DNA of 64,000 nucleotides from Hyalella azteca (GCF_000764305.2 NW_025933375.1:62001-126000), one strand, 5' to 3'. Positions 1 through 11,647 are shown, numbered from the stretch's first letter. Made by a program: numbers and translations. Notes: a model not told the origin generated them from the sequence alone.

Positions 1-2
1 TC

Positions 3-52
3 CCACCAGCCGTCCCCGCTGACATCGACCACATCCTCCTACAGCACAACAG
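3..52 (+). CDS. IYD: IYD exon (first in window), stem before the catalytic domain
   Basis: Open frame up to a GT donor at 53-54 (gtcact). It ends in phase 2 (AG) and joins the G at 505 to make an Arg codon. It encodes a linker (..[10 protein letters not shown]) in the position of the variable segment between membrane anchor and nitroreductase fold. It is called mainly from phase agreement and position, because this segment is poorly conserved in the family. Confidence 0.6.
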
Positions 53-2734
53 GTCACTTGGGGCTCACTCTTTGTCATCCGCTTGCGCCGTTTTTTCTTT
101 ATTTACATTTAATTCCTTCCGTATTTAACTATAAATTGATTTTATAAACCTTTTTAAACAGTAATTACTTCCGCTGTTAAATTTTGCTCACATGTGTTTA
201 ACTTATTTGTACAGGTTTTGCCTTACAACCATTTAAATTAGAATAAACTCTTTCACTGACAGCCATACATGACGGAGAGTTAAATAGAAATTCGCATAAT
301 TTTAATTACGCTTGTTGTAAAAAACGTGGTAGTACGTATAATTCACTGAGTTTTGAGACACGCTAATTTTTAGGAGGTATAAGTGGTAAAAATAGAACGT
401 ATAAATGGTGAAAAGATAAGTTATGAAATCATGTTCCCTCCGATACCGATTAATATAAAATCTAATTAATAAAAATGGTTCATTACTGAACGGATGTCCT
501 ACAGGAGAACATTAGAAGATTCCTTCACACGTAGTGTGAATTTCTACGAACTGATGAACCAGCGTCGCTCCGTCCGGTTCTTTTCCAAGGAACCTGTATC
601 CGAGAAAGTCATTGAGAACCTCATTAGAACCGCAGGTAATGCAAAAATTATTTATATGTGCTCATTTTACGCTTTTACGCTTTAAAGTAGTACAACTATC
701 CTCATTTACTATCTGAAAATTGCAGGTCAGAGACGCCACATTACTCAGGGTGAAGTGCTGGTCAGAAAGATTTCTAATTCACTCAGCTACTACAAATTTA
801 TTCCAGAAAAGTAAAGTTCTTTAAAACTGAAACTTGTACCAATCGAGACAGTTTTTGGTGCTTGTGGAAAATGTCTAGCAGTTATCACCCAAAAGTTTGA
901 TTTCAGGTTAAATTTTGTACTACGTTTTCAAATATAAAATATATATATCCCATGGGATGCATTTTCATCCAACAATTAAGTCGAGTCTATCATCGTAACA
1001 TAATATTATAAAATTTTATGAATCTTCCAGCAGAGAAGAGCTTTTGTGAAAGTTACAAATTGCAGCCCATAGTCTCTATAATACAATTTGAACGAGATTA
1101 CTCGATTTCTATTGATTCCTGATAAAATTTACTGTGCTTCTCATCAAAATGGACAATAATATTTCGGATAGTAGAAAATGGAAGGATTAGAAGAAAATAT
1201 TCGTGCATTTCTAAAATTTGAACTATCATGCGGGTTGGTAAAAATTAAGCATGGAACTTCACCTTCCTCGGCGTTACAGGTACTGCACCGTCGGGCGCAC
1301 ACACAGAGCCCTGGCAGTTCGTGGCTGTACGAGATCCCGACTACAAGCAAAAAATCAGGGAAATCGTCGAGAGCGAAGAAGAGATCAACTACATGAAGCG
1401 CATGGGTCAGTCTGACACACGTTTAGAGATATAATTCTGTGAATAATGAAAACATGAATCAACAATGCTCCGGCATGTTTTCAATGCCCTGGGCACAAAC
1501 AATGCTCTGGTTCTTCAGGCGCAAACAAATATTGATATACGGAAGCGACGGTAGAATTCACGGAGAAAAATTCCGATACAAATCATTTCTGATCAATGCA
1601 ATAACAAGTTTTTTAGCTCCCAGTGAAAGCTGAAGAACCTACACAGTGATATAAATCGCGGTATTCTGTATCCAGGCTCCCAGTGGACGAACGACCTGAG
1701 GGCGCTGCGCACGACTCACATCAAGGAATACCTGACGGACGCGCCGTGGTTGGTGCTGGTCTTCAAGCAAGTCTACACGCCGCTGCCCGATGGTCGTAAG
1801 AGAAACAACTACTACCATGAGATCTCCACTGCCTTGTCTGGAGGAATCCTCTTGGCTGCTATCCAGGTGAATATCGTCCCCACTGTTATATAACTAGTGA
1901 TAGAATAATATAGATATATTTTATTCCTTGTCTGCGGAATATAAGATATATCAGGCAGGCTTGATTTGCAGGGCAATTTTTGCAGCAGAATGGATAGCTC
2001 TCTGGATAAATATTATTGTGTGCCGGTTAAGTATACTTTACTGGTATTTGCTAGATTAGTTCACAAAAAATTAACTCACCAATACTCACACACTTTAGCG
2101 TTTGCATGAGCTTGCCTGTTATTTTGTTGCTGGTGCAGTTTTCACGAGCTCATTACCCACAGTTATTGATGCCACGCGTACATGAAGCATTCCACTTGTG
2201 CATCGTTATTTACATTCCCCTCTGATATTACTCTCCTCAGAATGAATACTACATATAAAGCTTTGATTATCACTTCTCCTTCTGGATGAATACTATAGAT
2301 AAAGTTCTAATTATCACACCTCCCTCTATATGAATACTAAAAATAAAGCTTGGACTATCACTCCTCCCTCTTTATGAATACTACAAATAACGTTCTAATT
2401 ATCCCACCTCCCTCTGTATGAAGACTACAAATAAAGCTTTAATTATCACACCTCCCACTGTATGAATACTACAAATAAAGCTTTAATTATCACACCTCCC
2501 ACAGTATGAATACTACAAATAACGCTCTAATCATCACTCCCACCTATTCAGAACGCCGGTCTGGTGACCCTGACGTCGACGCCCATGAATTGTGGCCCGG
2601 CGCTGAAGTCGCTGCTGGGGCGACCTGCCCACGAGAAGCTGCTCTTGCTCCTGCCCGTCGGCCTGCCTAGTGCCACTTGCACCGTGCCCAACATCCATCG
2701 CAAGAAATTGAATGAAATTCTCACCGTCTTCTAA
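3..2734 (+). CDS. IYD: Iodotyrosine deiodinase, 3' five exons (5' end outside window)
   Basis: NADPH-dependent flavoenzyme of the nitroreductase superfamily that removes iodide (or other halides) from mono- and di-iodotyrosine; normally membrane-anchored by an N-terminal segment that is not in this window. Exons 3-52, 505-635, 1280-1405, 1676-1866 and 2552-2734 join with consistent phases to give 226 residues plus TAA. Visible motifs: FMN-binding RRSVR (residues 37-41 of the partial protein), [11 protein letters not shown] (62-72), and the substrate-clamping Glu94, Tyr98 and Lys119, whose 4- and 21-residue spacings match the Glu/Tyr/Lys triad of vertebrate IYD. The C-terminal part contains [17 protein letters not shown] and LLPVG, also family hallmarks. 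All introns have GT..AG ends. No frameshift or missing key residue is seen, so the gene looks functional. In invertebrates the natural substrate is less clear than in vertebrate thyroid. Other nitroreductases lack the EINYMKRM lid, so the call is firm. Confidence 0.95.
505..635 (+). CDS. IYD: IYD exon with RRSVR flavin-binding motif
   Basis: Acceptor acag at 501-504 and donor gtaatg at 636. It encodes [14 protein letters not shown] through [10 protein letters not shown]. An in-frame ATG at 494 lies 11 bp before the acceptor and is intronic, not a start. Entry phase 2, exit phase 1. Confidence 0.93.
1280..1405 (+). CDS. IYD: IYD exon with [11 protein letters not shown] and EINYMKRM
   Basis: Acceptor ttacag ends at 1279; donor gtcagt starts at 1406. 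It encodes the substrate/FMN loop [11 protein letters not shown] and the active-site lid start [10 protein letters not shown]. Phase 1 on both sides. Confidence 0.95.
1676..1866 (+). CDS. IYD: IYD exon with active-site lid Lys and core helices
   Basis: Acceptor tgtatccag ends at 1675; donor gtgaat starts at 1867. It encodes [19 protein letters not shown], then [10 protein letters not shown] and [19 protein letters not shown]. The Lys of IKEYL is the third member of the substrate clamp. Entry phase 1, exit phase 0. Confidence 0.95.
2242..2551 (+). repeat. 44-bp minisatellite, 7 units, in last IYD intron
   Basis: Seven head-to-tail units of 44 bp, each beginning atgaatactac and ending in a pyrimidine-rich block (cacctccctctgt). 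The last unit ends exactly at the splice acceptor of the terminal IYD exon, so the repeat supplies the polypyrimidine tract. Confidence 0.9.
2552..2734 (+). CDS. IYD: IYD terminal exon
   Basis: Acceptor cacctattcag ends at 2551. It encodes [19 protein letters not shown] through [15 protein letters not shown] and ends [11 protein letters not shown]. Its acceptor and pyrimidine tract are formed by the last unit of a 44-bp tandem repeat. Confidence 0.95.
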   Translation, partial: NAGLVTLTSTPMNCGPALKSLLGRPAHEKLLLLLPVGLPSATCTVPNIHRKKLNEILTVF

Positions 2735-5559
2735 ACAACATGACCAAGTATGGTGGTATATCACATACATTCCTTCACAGTGTGCAAAGTCCGTTCTTCG
2801 TTGCAGTAACTTGCTTATTCGCACAAGCGTTACGTATAAAAACACGTTATGATAAATTAAAGATAATCGCCTTCAATTTTTTCGGGATTCAGGCCCAAGA
2901 ACACACGACTTTGATACCTCGCTGTATTATCTGCCATTCGACATGTCCTATCAGAAACTGGCTTTATTAAATTGGTTTATTATCAGAAGAAGAATTTAGG
3001 TTTCTTAGTAATTTTCAGTCGAAATTTCGAAGCGAGCTAAGTATAAGTTCTACGTACTGAGCTATAATATGCGTGTAAAAAAGGTGTGTACTGCTTTACG
3101 ACTGACAGGAGTTAGCGTTATTTAACAATGACGAGATGTTAATTTATAGTAGTTTTCTAAGGATTAATGTTTTACTTAAAAAATACATCATCTTGGAAAA
3201 CGACCTATTACAAATGTCAGTAAATATCTTTTAAATAATTTATTGAGGCTTGAAAAGGTATCTGCGAGGAAATTGTGCCTGCAAAAAACTACAATGTGAA
3301 GCCAAATGTGCGCATCATAGATCCGCGAATATTATTTCAGATAAATTGTCCATTCAGTGCCTTCCGGTACCTACTTATAATTCAAATTCAACTAGAAATT
3401 TTCTTCAGTTTTCAAATCTTTAAGTATTTCAATCATTACATGGACTGCGCCTAAGAAATGTACCTAGAGAATGACTCTCGCTCTCTTGATAAACTACTGT
3501 ACAATGTTGATGAGAGACTAGTATAGTTAACTCTAGCACTTTCTAGCTCATAATAATCGTCGAGAAAGTTGTTTTGATAATTATTTAATGCAGAAATGCA
3601 ACTCTAGTGTTACTATGTATGCAAAATTGTCTAATTTTCATGTTAGAAAATTATTTGTGTACGCAAAATCGATGGAACGTGAAGCCACAAAATATAATGT
3701 CAAATACATGTTGTTTCTCATGCTAAGAGCATCCTAGTTTTCATAACCTTATAATAGAGCTGCATTGGTCCCACAAGATGACTGTCACACAAAGTTTAAT
3801 TTTTCGAGCCAGTCACATGAAAATTTTTTTTCCTTCGACTCCGAAAATTTCCGGTAGTTTCGAAAACTTCTTTTACGCTTGGGAAATTTCCCCAATGTTC
3901 TGAAAATTTCCCTATGGCTTATTATTAGACAATTCCTCAGTAGTTCCGAAAAATTTCGTACGGCTCAAAAAATTATCACAAAAAATAGTACTCGATCGCA
4001 CTATTCCTAATCTATCAAGCAACAATATTTCTAGAAAAATTAGTTTATGGTGTTTACAAGTTTAGTGAATTAGCTTGAATATTGTTAATATAGCTGAAAT
4101 TATATTTATTCCGGAACGAAAGTTGGAGTTCCTATTCGAAAATGCGATAAACTTTCCTAATCGTGAGTTCGAGATAGTTGTCAATTGGTTTCATAAACAG
4201 TGGCGATGAACTGCAAGTGGCAGAAAATACTTTATTCTTAAATTTTAAAATTATCATTCTATTCTAACGGTGCATTGCATGCTTGCCTTTGGATGAACAG
4301 GTCCCCGTACAGGTTGCTTACTCGCACTTCCACTACACTTGAAATAGATTGAAGTAAAACTGCAAAAGGAGTAATATCTGCTATTCTGCGAACAATTAAG
4401 AAATACAGTAAATTACAATCAATACTTCGAGATCAATACTTCTCGCGATCAGTCAATAATTCCTTCGATGTTACCCCGCGATTAATGGGTTTTAATTTTG
4501 AATTGAAGTGCAGTTTCATTCCAGACACTGCTCGCTAGCATCTAACTTAAATTATCTACCATAGGTTTAAGAGTTTATTTTAATACAAAACCATTAATAT
4601 TTGGCAGATTTACTGAACCAATGACTTAATTGAACCGTATTGTTCTTATGATACTTTAAATATATAATTGATTCATATATAAAATTCGAGTTTGGGAATT
4701 GTGCCAAAAAATGTTTCACTATAGCATTATCAATTCAAATGTACCGGTGAAGGAGAACTTCAATAAATGAACAGGAATAAATTTAGTGAGTGAATGTGAA
4801 GCCTTACTTAGCTACACAGGACAACCCAGGCATGCGCTTAGCAGGCTTCGCCTCGCCGTGACTATAGGGGCAGAATGACGCGAATTTGCTTAGTGTTTTT
4901 CCTTCACTAACGAGCGCACAACGTCCGTTCCTACAACGTTGAGATCTGGTGGTACCAATACATGAAAATACGAACGCCATCGTAAACTCATTAGCCAATC
5001 ACGGTGTAGATTTTAAACGCATCTCGACCAACTTAAACTTTTGTGCGTCACCGACATTTTCTAGCGAACGGCCCACGGACGAGCCTTCTAGCCTTATAAA
5101 GGTGAGCGCTAATTTCAGCTTAGCGTAAAATAACGCAGTGAAGGTTTTTCATTTAAAGCGGAAAAATCTATAACTTAAACATATCTGATTGAGGATAGAA
5201 AAACTTTAGCGATGTTGCATCATTCATTTCAATTAAACGTCTTGGGATAATTGTTGCCGAAAGGTTCGATCAAATTTAGTTAATTACAAAATATCTTATT
5301 GTGGAATTACACTCACTTGGCATCAAAAGTCTAAGAAAGAGGTAGAGATAATGGATGATCAAGTTGATTAAAAGGTTTGCGATCAAGAATAACATATGGC
5401 GAAAAAATGGACGATAAGGTATACGTAACATTTCGGGCAATCGGTCCAAGGAAAGGAATTCAATAGGTTTGTTTTCTTCATTATTCAAAACTTTGATAAC
5501 ATGTTTGCTTCCAAAGCGGAAACCTATTACATCATATCATATCATAGTGATGACGGCGT
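2735..5559. other. IYD 3' flank, no gene recognised
   Basis: AT-rich sequence, presumably 3' UTR then intergenic. Short ORFs have no recognisable domains. Around 3835-3965 a motif like gaaaatttcc recurs, once as gggaaatttcccc (3881-3893). At 4993-5100 a CCAAT (agccaatcac) and a TATA-like cttataaagg sit about 95 bp apart in a locally GC-richer stretch, but no coding exon follows. Confidence 0.5.
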
Positions 5560-5880
5560 CGAAGAATAGGCGTGATGTGGCCTGTCGCCGATTCATGTAC
5601 TTTTCGTGACTTGTTAACAAAAGATCTAAAAACAGGTCCTTTGACCGGATATTTACAATACTGACGATAGTTTGAAATAGCTGCTAGACTTCCACCAGGC
5701 TAGATATGGTGCTAGGCATTTCAAATCTGAAAATATTTTCTCCATAGTTTTTATCTAGTCTGTTCTTGAACGCGTTCATACTCGGAACGTCAACAATGTA
5801 ATCAGGGATGCTATTCCACATGTCGGTGATTCGAAGCGGGAAGAAATGTTGTCGCGTGGATGAGTTGCAACGCAGTTTTT
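5560..5880 (-). mobile_element. Non-LTR retrotransposon 3' end fragment (RT C-terminus plus 3' flank), copy 1
   Basis: The minus-strand translation of 5875-5684 is open for 63 codons to a TAG. It carries the typical C-terminal signature of invertebrate non-LTR reverse-transcriptase ORFs: STRQHFFPLRITDMWNSIP, then PSMNAFKNRLDK. Upstream of 5875 the frame breaks (stop/frameshift), and no catalytic YxDD region is present, so this is a 5'-truncated copy. The bases downstream of the stop (5566-5683) also resemble copy 2, consistent with a shared 3' UTR. Confidence 0.75.
5684..5875 (-). pseudogene. Reverse-transcriptase C-terminal fragment
   Basis: In-frame remnant reading WNSIPDYIVDVPSMNAFKNRL and ending SSLVEV-stop. 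Family assignment rests on the FFPLR..WN.(I/L)P....PS.NAFKNRLD pattern common at the end of ORF2 in arthropod non-LTR elements. The clade cannot be told from this tail. Confidence 0.7.
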
Positions 5881-7329
5881 AAGCTCATAGCAAGATTCCA
5901 CATAGATACCGGTATATCCTATTTAGATATGGATGCAAGTGATCAGATAATACAAATTTCGGCTGTTAAATTAACTCATGTATACAAATAAATTTATCTG
6001 GCAAGGAGAAATATCTAATTTATTTGCAAATTATCACCGACGAAGTCAGAATCTTGGAAGGAGTACGTGCGTACACTGATTGCGTGAATGTTGTTGTTGA
6101 CTTGAAGATGTTTGATGAATGAGTGTTACGACAGTTGAATACACGCGCTGAATTGCGACACAAGTGTCGGCTGAAGTGTGTTTATGCTTGTGCGAATTGA
6201 AAAAAAAACCGTACACGTTCAGGCAAAAGTTTTGTTATACAAGAAGATGTTAGTATAGAAGATTTGAAATACGGCTCATTTTAAATACGGTTAATAAATG
6301 ATTGAAGGTCAGTAAGAATAAAAAAATATTAAGTCCTCAATATGTGAGAGATTATCAAGATCAAATATTTGGCGAAAAAAATAAACATTACTCGTATTCT
6401 CGCACAACAAGAAATGGTCGCGTCAACACCATGTCTACCTATTACTTTAGTCTACCCTAGTCGTTTTCTGTATCAAGACAATCGGAGAGAAAGTTTTATG
6501 AAAAACTCACTTATTTACATTGTTAGCGGGAAATGCTCAAATATAAAATATTCGGGTTGAAATAACAAACAATTGCTTTTAACCTGTAAAACTTATAATT
6601 ATCTGTTAGAATATTCTTCAAAGCCTGCTCTAAAATGAATTTAATAATCTATACAATTGGGTTGGCCGTTGGCAGTAACCGGTGATAATAACCGTGGTGC
6701 GATAGCGATGTCACTCGGTCTATTTGTGACAATTTACGGAATGTTAAGTACTGACAATCAATCCAAATGTTTGCTAATACCGTAATTATGCCACATTAAG
6801 AGTTGCGTGAGGTTAATAAGGACATCTCCATCAACATCTACTTGTATGACTACTAATCAATCGGTCGCAAATTATGACACTATACTTTCATTGACTCGTC
6901 AAAGTCTTGCATCTACTGACATCAGGCGTTAGTCACCGAATAGTCCGAAAAATAAGACTAGCATCCGGGACATTAAAAAAAATTAAAATTTTTTTACTCG
7001 GCTCAAAAAAATATTTCCTCTTTAAGCCGACTAGTACAAATCCAGTATCTCAAGATTTCGAGGTCAGATATTAGATTATTATAGCCTATACGGACACCGG
7101 CCATTTCTTAGAGAAAAAGCGAAGTTTAGAAGCTCTTAGCGAAGCACGTGCATGGACACGTGAGGGCTGTGAGAACGCAACATGAGAATGAGGTCAGGGG
7201 AGTGCGTAGGCATCGAATTTGTAGCGCCTCGTGCAGTGGCGTGACGATATGGAACAAAGCAGCTGATGAATCATAAAAATTAGACGGATTAATGACTCGC
7301 ATAATCTCATAACATAACATATTGATCTC
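5881..7329. other. Intergenic stretch between two retrotransposon fragments
   Basis: AT-rich; short ORFs only, no domain recognised on either strand. Confidence 0.5.
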
Positions 7330-7625
7330 GGCGCTGAAGTGTAGGCCTGATGTGGCCTGTCGACGATTCTTTTCCTTTTCGTGCCTTGTTCATAGATCTA
7401 GACTCGTGTCATTTGATCGGATCTTTTCATGACTGGCGATACTTTGAAGAAGCTACTAGACTTCCACCGGGTTCGATAAGGAGCTAGGTATTTCAAATCT
7501 GAACATATATTTTTCCATAGCTTTATCTAGTCTGTTCTTGAACGCGTTCATACTTGGAGCTCCAACGATGTCATCGGGGGGCTGTTCCATATGTCGGTGA
7601 TTCGAAGCGTGATATGTGACGCAAG
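7330..7625 (-). mobile_element. Non-LTR retrotransposon 3' end fragment, copy 2
   Basis: Same element as at 5560-5880, about 80% alike by eye. The minus-strand coding remnant (7608-7456) reads LRITDIWNS, a frameshift, then GAPSMNAFKNRLDKAMEKY and ends NPVEV-stop. The shared stop position and 3' flank show these are two copies of one element, both dead. Confidence 0.72.
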
Positions 7626-8254
7626 TATAGAAGGGTTCCCATAATGGTTTCTCTGTAGTTTAGAGATATTCAATAAAGAGCTAAGATAATAACCTGAATT
7701 TCGTCCAGTCATCATAAATGAGTAGGAATGCAGGCAAATTGTTCAGACTCTCAAATGGCGGGCAGCAGCATTCAAATATAATGTACACACGTAGCGCAGC
7801 TCAACACGAGATGCTGAAGTCAGATATAGCCCTCAGGGTTACTTACAAAGTACGTAATATACGATCGAGTCTAGCAACGCTTGTCACGAATAGTAGTGAG
7901 GACGTATTGGAACGTTTGTTTGAGGCAGCAATATATTTCTAGAGTATTAAATTGTGTCAAGCTAATATTTACTTAAAAATAAATAGTTATTCTGTTACTG
8001 TTGTAGCTGCATTATGTACAACCAGCAGCCTACTCAAGCGCCACTGGCCTAGAACCTTCTCCGACAGAGGGCGTTTCAATCCAAAAAACCGGCCAGCTGC
8101 TCACTGATTTTCCCTTATTTACGTGTCCAGTTTTTTTTTTCAGGACATAAGACTTCTGCCTACGACGAGCTCTTGTTCAGACGCCCCGAGAACTGTCAAC
8201 TCAGTGTATTCTACTTCAGGGTGCTTAGTCAGGAGAAGTAAGCTGAGAATGTCT
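7626..8254. other. Intergenic, nothing recognised
   Basis: One open stretch at 7718-7942 has no recognisable motif and sits next to repeats. I see no gene here. Confidence 0.4.
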
Positions 8255-8575
8255 CAGGCGACTCGAATGCAGGATAAATGCAACCTCAGCGTCCAGAATG
8301 CATGATAAATGCAACCTCAGCGTCTCGAATGCAGGATAAATGCAACCTCATTGTCCAGAATGCGGGATAAATATGATATCAGCGTCCAGAATGCAGGATA
8401 AATGTGACATCAGCGTCCAGAATGCAGGATAAATGCAACCTCAGCGTCCTGAATGCAGGATAAATGCAACCTCAGCGTCCAGAATGCGGGATAAATGTGA
8501 CATCAGCGTCCAGCGTTCTGGACGACATCAGCGTCCAGAATGCAAGCTAAGTGCGACATCAGCGTCCAGAATGCG
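8255..8575 (+). repeat. 31-bp minisatellite, about 10 units
   Basis: Unit of 31 bp around gcgtccagaatgcaggataa followed by atgcaacctca. A variant block replaces gcaacctca with gtgacatca. Units toward the 3' end are truncated. Confidence 0.9.
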
Positions 8576-9783
8576 ACTGGAGCGGCAGAACTTAATTAAG
8601 AGTGAGAACGTCCTGCTCGTGCCTGACCGTGCAGCTACAAGATTTTAACTGCACGATCGATGAGCGTGAACTACTAACACTGCTTTCATTCAGCAGAAGC
8701 AATTTCAAACAGTTAATCCTAATTCAAGCTTAAGTATTACAATATTCTCAGAGCGAATAAGAGAATTTGGTTATCCATAGTTCGTGTCGAGTTATGTAAA
8801 GCTTGCTTGGATTTTTTTGAACCGAGATCGCAATTTGTCGAACTATAAAGCATTTACCTCTGTAAACTTAGGTTCACTATAATTATATATTAAATAAATA
8901 ACATATATATAACCATAGTTTCTACATGTATAATTCATTTACGAGTTAATGAGAGCCACAAATCAGGAAAAAATTCTCTCAGTCTTCAAATAAAATAGTT
9001 TTGGATCGATTAATTTTTTGAAAAAGGCCCAACCAACGTATTTATGGGGGGATGCAAACCAAATACAGGATGCAGGCAAAATTGTAATCACATTAACAGT
9101 TTCGTTAATCCACGACTACTATAATCCATTTACCATTCCAGTTCAATGCCACTGAAAATAGTGAAGGTATTTTTGAACCTAAACAAATGGGAGTTGACGT
9201 ACGAAAATCTCGACTAGCCTACAACTTCCTTCGTCCATCATCTTCCTATACCAGTAATAATGTCACTTTCATTGCACGAGAATCAGAGTTAAAAATTTCA
9301 TTTACAGTAGAAATAAAGTAGTGACTTTTGAAGATTGCTAAGGTTTGTGTTCCCCCACTTTACAGTCAAAAGTCTCTGGGTTTATAAATAGTATTAGGCA
9401 TATGGAAATTGGTAATAACTATCTTCAACGCATGCAGTTGTATAGAATAGATCAAAGACCTCACCTCAGTCACCTGCAAGATTTGTGGTGCTATTTCCTT
9501 TCGTTAAGTTTCGTCCGATGCTCCCGCGCTGCTTAACAGCATACAAAATACTAACTCGCTGCAACATAATTTCGTTTTTTATTTTTCAGTCAATATACCA
9601 CTCAAAGGGTATTTCTTTACAAACCAATACCTGCAAGGCTGCACCTGTAGCGTGTAGGTACACCGCTTTACCACACACCAGCACTACTGTAGCGTGTAGC
9701 CATACTACCGGCACAAGTGAACAACTGCTGCACATGCTAATCCGTTTTCATTATGATTCTCCGTACAATTCTCCTCAAAAAGT
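8576..9783. other. Intergenic, source of a chimeric duplicate
   Basis: No gene recognised. The segment 8948-9011 reappears after the sequencing adapter at 13346-13409 (see that entry). The open frame at 9485-9877 runs into the foldback element and has no known motif. Confidence 0.5.
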
Positions 9784-10502
9784 ACTCAATCGACAATTCT
9801 ACGGACCCGCTTGCGAACTCGCCAGCGGACTCGCTGGGACACTCATAATTCCTTCAATACTTAACGGATCTGTATGAATTTTAGAATGTTAGTATTGATT
9901 ATCGATACGCTGCCGCAGGAATTATTACAGATTTTTACATGAATTATTTTTTAATTAAAACCAATAAACGTATTTTTTAAGCCACTGGGACACTCATAAT
10001 TCCTTCAATACTTAACGGATCTGCATGAATTTTGGAATGTGAGTATTAATTATCGATACGCTGCCGGAGGAATTATTACAGATTTTTACATGAATTATTT
10101 TTTAATTAAAATTAATAAACGTATTTTTTACTCAACTGGGACACTCATAATTCCTTCAATACTTAACGGATCTGCATGAATTTTGGAATATGAGTATTAA
10201 TTATCGATACGCTGCTGCAGGAATTATTACAGATTTTTGCATGAATTATTTCCTAACCTAACCTAACTTAACCTAACCTAACCTAACCCAACCTAACCTA
10301 ACCTTATAAGAAGTCATGTAAAAATCTGTAATAATTCATGGCAGTGATTCCGTAATAATCATACATGGCAGCGTATCGATAGTTAATACTCACATTCCAA
10401 AATTCATGCAGATCCGTTAAGTATTGAAGGAATTATGAGTGTCCCAGTTACGCTAGTCCGCAGGCGAGTTCGCATGCGGGTCCGTAGAATTGTCGATTGA
10501 GT
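9784..10502. mobile_element. Foldback element with (CCTAA)n centre
   Basis: Terminal inverted repeats begin ACTCAATCGACAATTCTACG at 9784 and end with its reverse complement at 10502. The arms match over roughly 165 bp, including ctgggacactcataattcc. The left arm contains three direct copies (starts 9834, 9985, 10136; period 151 bp) and the right arm one inverted copy. At the turn of the palindrome (10252-10304) is a run of CCTAA pentamers. No transposase is encoded, so it is a non-autonomous foldback/MITE-like element of unknown family. No clear target duplication was found. Confidence 0.8.
10252..10304 (-). repeat. Interstitial telomere-like (TTAGG)n tract
   Basis: About ten CCTAA units with a few variants (ctta, ccca); on the minus strand this is TTAGG, the common arthropod telomere motif. 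It lies at the centre of the foldback element, not at a sequence end. Confidence 0.85.
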
Positions 10503-10870
10503 TAATTATGTTTTGATAATGAAAGAATTTGCGGCGAATAATAATTAATCAGTGGATTATTATTTAAATATATGGCCACTATTAGTATATGGTGCATTAA
10601 AAGAAATATTTCCAAATTATTTGGATGCAGATAAACTAAATCATGAGTCTCAAAGTTTCATGTAATCTACAGCAGTCTACCAGCCTCATTGTGAACACAG
10701 AAAATTCACTCGACATCGACAAAACTCTACGGATATACAACTAACATTTGAGTAATTCATTCTATTTTTGTTGCATTTTTGAACGCACGATGAAAGTTTC
10801 GATCAAAATCGCTTAAATGATATCAATAGTTTAAAAATATAAATAAGTTAGTATCAGAAGGCAGAATAAG

Positions 10871-11647
10871 CTTGTTTCAACACGGTTGGTTAATGACCAG
10901 AGAATTCGTCAAATTAAATTTTCAGGGTCGAACAATATTCTTCAGATACATTAGCTGATCAAAATGCCGGTTCAAGGGAGTAATATCAATTTATTAACGA
11001 CGTTTCGAATGTAAAATTACACCAGACTCTTGAAGAACTCCCGCTCGTTTGAAGTGACCGTTGCTGCGTATAGTTCGGGGTTTGACGTTGTAGTCAAGGT
11101 TGTCATGGAGCCAGTTTAATTCATTGCGGATCTCGAGATGAAGTTGCTCGATTGTAATTCTCTGAGACCTGGTCTGATTGCGAGCTTGTCTCAGGTGGCA
11201 GGATAAATAACTGCTCAAAGTCGTAGTTGTTACTCCAATTACTTGTGCTGGAGGAACCCACCAGCATCGTCATCTTGCGGTGGCCCGACATAATCCGACA
11301 GACGATAGCTGAAGCCCTTTTCTGCGGATTGGACTCCATCTATCATCTCATAACTACCTGATTTTCTAAGCTTTGAGATTGTTTTGGAATTATTTTCACG
11401 GTTACAAATTTTCTTGTTGTATCCTATTTACTTGTATCATGTACTTATTTCCATCAAAATTTCTGTATTCAATGCTTCCTGTATCTTGAAAATGAATGTT
11501 GTTACATTCGAAACGTCGTTAATAAATTGATATTACTCCCTTGAACCTGCATTTTGATCAACATGATGTATCTGAAGAATATTGTTCGACCCTGAAAATT
11601 TAATTTGACGAATTCTCTGGTCATTAACCAACCGTGTTAAAACAAAT
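10871..11647. mobile_element. Palindromic element with about 140-bp inverted termini
   Basis: The left arm (about 10871-11013) and right arm (about 11502-11647) are inverted copies at roughly 94% by eye, sharing CACGGTTGGTTAATGACCAG near the outer edge and taacgacgtttcgaatgta at the inner edge. The word aataagc occurs just outside both ends and may be a target duplication. The 490-bp core has two short minus-strand ORFs (11339-11121 and 11218-10994) with no motif I can assign firmly. The inner-arm text tcgaaacgtc resembles termini of Penelope-like elements, whose terminal repeats can be inverted, but this is only a hint. Confidence 0.7.

Noticed and set aside
1178..1396. 72-aa ORF starting in intron
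   Set aside because: Wrong frame over IYD exon 1280-1405.
9485..9877. 130-aa ORF
   Set aside because: Its second half is the arm of the foldback element and its first half has no motif.
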